Both the position numbers and the translations under genes were made by a program. A stretch of 8,592 bases of DNA, from positions 1 to 8,592 of the forward strand of contig JBGPML010000036.1 of assembly GCA_041486955.1 (NCBI GenBank), read 5' to 3'. This stretch comes from JBGPML01 sp041486955 (GTDB taxonomy: Bacteria; Patescibacteriota; UBA1384; 2-12-FULL-50-11; DASWYB01). The notes beneath the pieces were generated by a model that worked only from the letters and a program-made list of their open reading frames with translations, was not told the DNA's origin and searched no databases. Below are positions 6,373 through 8,592 of the stretch, one piece after another; the first letter of the stretch is position 1, and each line of letters starts with the position of its first letter.

Positions 6373-7692
6373 TATATGTTTTGAGAGTATCTCTTTGACA
6401 ACTTTGACATCGTTGTATGGCACCAATTTATCGCCAATGACCATCACGTGTTCGCCGCCTTTGCCAGTAATAATGACCAAATCTCCGGCTTTGGCCATTC
6501 CTAATGCTTGAGCAATCGCTTCCCGCCGGTCGGTGACTTTCCACCACCATTCGCCTTCACCTTTTGTCTCGCCGTTATTATTCGGGCGCCCTCGTTTTAC
6601 GCCGTTGGCGACTTCATCTATGATCGCTAATTGATCTTCGGCGCCCGGATCTTCATTCGTGACGATCACCAAATCAGCATACCGTGCAGCTAGAGCGCCT
6701 AAGATTGGCCGCTTGGTTTTATCGCGATTACCGGTCGCGCCTAAAACAGCAATGAGTCGGCCTTTCACCGTCGGTCGGAGCGTTTCATAGACTTGTTGTA
6801 ACGCGTCAGGGGTATGAGCAAAGTCGACAATAACGGAAAAGGATTGGCCCATTTCAACTGGTTCTAACCGGCCTTCGACAGCTTTTAGATGAAGAAGCGT
6901 TGAAATCACTTGCTCAAATGGGATAGCTTGGCCGAGGCATATCGCGACTGCGGCTAAAACATTCGATACAGTAAATCGTCCGGGCAATGGAATGCTAACT
7001 TCCTTATCGCCGAAAGGAGTCGTTAATTGAAATGAAGTTTTATCAGTCGAAGTCTTAAGTCGGTTCGCTGCAATATCTGGCTCGCGCATAGCATCTTTAT
7101 TTCGTGGTTGGTCAAGAATGCCATAGGTGAATTTCTGTGACGCATTATATTTTAAAAAAGCTCGCGCTGCTGGATCATCAGCATTTACCACTGCCACACG
7201 GGGATTATTGGCAAAAAGCTTTTCCTTTGCTTCCTGATACGCTGAAATTGTTTTGTGATAATCCAAATGATCGTGGGTGAGATTCGTGAATACAACCGTA
7301 TCGTAATATAATCCGTGGACTCGGTCTTGATCGAGGGCATGCGACGTCGTTTCTACAACCGCGTATTCACAACCCGCCCGCACCATTTCGGCTAAATAAC
7401 GCTGTAGTTCGCCGGCTTTTAGGGTCGTCATTTTTGTCGTGTTCAACTGCCTCTTACCATTGATAGTTGTCGCAACGGTCGTTAACATCCCGACTTTTTT
7501 ACCGGCTTCTTCCAGAATCTGAGTGACATAGTGACAGACTGATGTTTTTCCGTTGGTCCCGGTCACCCCGATAATCCGGAGTTTTTTACTCGGCTGACCG
7601 TAACGCAGAGAAGCTAAGCTTGCTTCATAGCGGTGCAAACGATTGACAGTACTATCAGGTATTCTTGATCGAATATAGTGTTTTAGTTTCAT
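6352..7692 (-). CDS. murE: MurE-type UDP-N-acetylmuramyl-tripeptide synthetase lacking the N-terminal domain
   Basis: 446 residues. This cytoplasmic Mur ligase adds the third amino acid to UDP-MurNAc-L-Ala-D-Glu using ATP. The P-loop VTGTNGKTS is at 43-51, ETTSHALDQDRV at 114-125, NLTHDHLDYH at 137-146, the probable carbamylated lysine is K156 (EAKEKLF), and GRFTVSN starts at 238. The C-terminal domain shows EGRLEPV, VDFAHTPDAL, GATGNRDKTKRP and TGKGGEH (409-415). Only about 38 residues precede the P-loop strand, so the usual ~90-residue uridine-binding domain is absent; short MurE proteins like this are familiar from Patescibacteria. The specificity loop reads TNEDPGAED (345-353) in place of the DNPR motif of diaminopimelate-adding enzymes, so the residue added is uncertain. 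It starts 8 nt after the femAB-like stop and is followed by a strong terminator. A related Mur ligase-like function cannot be wholly excluded. Confidence 0.88.
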   Translation of the reverse strand: MKLKHYIRSRIPDSTVNRLHRYEASLASLRYGQPSKKLRIIGVTGTNGKTSVCHYVTQILEEAGKKVGMLTTVATTINGKRQLNTTKMTTLKAGELQRYLAEMVRAGCEYAVVETTSHALDQDRVHGLYYDTVVFTNLTHDHLDYHKTISAYQEAKEKLFANNPRVAVVNADDPAARAFLKYNASQKFTYGILDQPRNKDAMREPDIAANRLKTSTDKTSFQLTTPFGDKEVSIPLPGRFTVSNVLAAVAICLGQAIPFEQVISTLLHLKAVEGRLEPVEMGQSFSVIVDFAHTPDALQQVYETLRPTVKGRLIAVLGATGNRDKTKRPILGALAARYADLVIVTNEDPGAEDQLAIIDEVANGVKRGRPNNNGETKGEGEWWWKVTDRREAIAQALGMAKAGDLVIITGKGGEHVMVIGDKLVPYNDVKVVKEILSKHILTKNKE

Positions 7693-7703
7693 GGGTTCCC
7701 CTA
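7693..7703 (-). promoter_or_regulatory. Coupled ribosome binding site of murE
   Basis: On the minus strand the femAB-like stop TAG is directly followed by GGGAACCC and the murE ATG. AGGGGA, overlapping the stop codon, is a plausible though imperfect Shine-Dalgarno sequence at suitable spacing. This placement fits translational coupling and fixes the murE start. It contrasts with the two divergent genes near 2900-3050, which lack any such site. Confidence 0.55.
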
Positions 7704-8592
7704 TCGGCGGATTCCTTCGGCTAGTTTAAATAAACTATACCATGTCGGCTGGAGCGGCAAATCCCAACTGCCTAAAAGGTGAACGGCCTCTCCACCGAAC
7801 TGCTCTTTAAATCGGGTAATACCGTCATAGGGATGCTTTTTTCCGCCGGCTGGCGGACCCGGGGGACGGATTGCCAGCAGATCATAATACTTGGCCTCTT
7901 TAGACATTGCCCACTGCATGATACTCCAATGCATTAAATAGGGCGCCATGACCTGACGATTTTCATTCGATGAAGCGCCATAAAGGTAAGCGGCTAAGCT
8001 ATCGTGAAGCGTCACGATAGCCGCGGCCAAAGGTTGATTTTGATACGTGGCAATGAATAATCGTCCACTGTCATGTTGGTAGAGTAGTCGACATAGGTCC
8101 AAAAAGTATGATTGCGAACGAATGGAAAACTTATCGCGTTTGGCCGTTTGTTGAAAAATCTCATAAAACGTCGCCACGTCTGTTTCGAGCGTATTCATTG
8201 TCGCTTCTCGAACTAACACACCAGATCGCTCGGCCACCCGAATGTTATAGCGCCCTTTTGATTTCATCTGGGCTAAAATTTCATCCTCTGTCCCTCCAAG
8301 ATGGATAATTTGGCGGTCATCTGGCTGAACCGATTCAAACGCCTTGACGAAATGGGTATAGCGAAATGCTGCCTGCCACTTTTCAGCCACTGGATCATCG
8401 CGATCGATCAACAATTCAAGACGAAAGAAAATGGCATTTCGTTCTTTAGCAATCGACCGAATTTTTGGTAATAGCGCGACAAGCTGGTCGGGTCCACCAC
8501 TTACTTCCGGACTGTAGAGAAACGATTTTCCAAAAGGAAGTGAGCGTTCCAACACCAAAATAGAATCAACTTTATGGGCATGCCAACCCTGC
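7701..8592 (-). CDS. FemAB/FemX-like peptidoglycan bridge aminoacyltransferase (partial, N-terminus outside window)
   Basis: The frame stays open to the window edge. Upstream of the TTG at 8558 it continues QGWHAHKVDSILVLERSLPF, which fits the family, so the real start lies outside; 296 codons are visible and perhaps 20-50 are missing. FemAB-type enzymes use a double GNAT fold to transfer amino acids from aminoacyl-tRNA onto the stem peptide of lipid II or its precursors. Supporting sequence includes the basic, coiled SKGRYNIRVAERSGV segment, YLYGASSNENRQVMAPYLMH, and the terminal block YDLLAI ... GITRFKEQFGGE, which is highly typical. It sits 8 nt before murE, fitting a shared wall-synthesis operon. 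A short palindrome coding GPPAGG is inserted just before the GITRFKEQFGG block, and a perfect hairpin lies at 7998-8021. The amino acid transferred cannot be read from the sequence. Confidence 0.88.
   Translation of the reverse strand, partial: QGWHAHKVDSILVLERSLPFGKSFLYSPEVSGGPDQLVALLPKIRSIAKERNAIFFRLELLIDRDDPVAEKWQAAFRYTHFVKAFESVQPDDRQIIHLGGTEDEILAQMKSKGRYNIRVAERSGVLVREATMNTLETDVATFYEIFQQTAKRDKFSIRSQSYFLDLCRLLYQHDSGRLFIATYQNQPLAAAIVTLHDSLAAYLYGASSNENRQVMAPYLMHWSIMQWAMSKEAKYYDLLAIRPPGPPAGGKKHPYDGITRFKEQFGGEAVHLLGSWDLPLQPTWYSLFKLAEGIRR
7842..7857. repeat. Short palindrome inside the femAB-like gene, encoding PPAGG
   Basis: TCCGCCGGCTGGCGGA is a 6-bp inverted repeat around GGCT. In the gene's frame the minus strand reads as part of RPPGPPAGGKKHPYDG. 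Family members usually have a short loop here ahead of the HPW/GITRFK block, so this may be an in-frame insertion of a dispersed palindromic element of the TCCGCCAGCTGGCGGA type. Confidence 0.5.
7998..8021. repeat. Perfect 10-bp hairpin inside the femAB-like coding region
   Basis: GCTATCGTGA (7998-8007) and TCACGATAGC (8012-8021) are exact inverted copies around a 4-nt loop. On the coding strand this spans the codons for AIVTLHDS. There is no T tract after the stem on either strand, so it is not a terminator. Its role, if any, is unknown; mRNA structure or a factor binding site are possibilities. Confidence 0.6.

Noticed and set aside
8108..8308. Plus-strand open frame of 66 codons inside the femAB-like gene
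   Set aside because: It is antisense to a conserved coding region, has no ribosome binding site and shows no recognisable protein features.
8556..8558. TTG as the start of the femAB-like gene
   Set aside because: The frame continues upstream to the window edge with family-like sequence (GWHAHKVDSI), so this is an internal leucine codon and the true start is outside.
1..8592. UGA recoded as glycine, as in some Patescibacteria
   Set aside because: All long genes read through without in-frame TGA codons under the standard code; the lack of TGA stops in six genes is too small a sample to mean more.

Overview
The window most resembles a small, moderate-GC genome of the Candidate Phyla Radiation (Patescibacteria) type. 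This is inferred from four signs. MurE is short and lacks its N-terminal uridine-binding domain. A FemAB-like gene sits directly in front of it. The intergenic spaces carry TGTCATTGCGAG-type dispersed repeats and a TGTCAAAT palindrome. A GPPAGG-coding palindrome lies inside a gene. The long frames read with the standard code; the visible stops are TAA or TAG, never TGA. No 16S or other phylogenetic marker is present, so the placement is tentative.

Layout. (1) Positions 1-78, plus strand: the last 25 codons of a CPBP-family (CAAX-protease-like) intramembrane protease. (2) Positions 79-159: a palindromic intergenic repeat between two convergent genes. (3) Positions 160-2874, minus strand: a full-length DNA polymerase I with 5' nuclease, apparently active proofreading, and polymerase domains. 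(4) Positions 2875-3052: a divergent intergenic region with REP-like repeats and a promoter for each flanking gene; both promoters place the transcript start at or next to the ATG (leaderless). (5) Positions 3053-6173, plus strand: a two-gene unit encoding a secreted multidomain HEFGH zinc metallopeptidase and a membrane-anchored protein with a beta-sandwich domain and two DUF4214-like repeats. (6) Positions 6174-6351: an inverted REP-like copy, then a candidate small RNA gene on the minus strand with its own sigma70-type promoter (embedded in the last codons of murE) and a rho-independent terminator. (7) Positions 6352-8592, minus strand: femAB-like gene (5' end outside the window) followed 8 nt later by murE, a cell-wall operon.

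How the parts fit. FemAB-like and MurE act in the same pathway: MurE adds the third residue of the peptidoglycan stem peptide and FemAB-type enzymes usually add bridge residues to that stem. The plus-strand pair looks like an envelope or surface module: both proteins are exported, both carry carboxypeptidase-regulatory-like beta-sandwich domains, and they are almost certainly co-transcribed. REP-like sequences in opposite orientation lie on both sides of this pair. The least explained items are the candidate sRNA at about 6243-6337 and the protease/DUF4214 pair.
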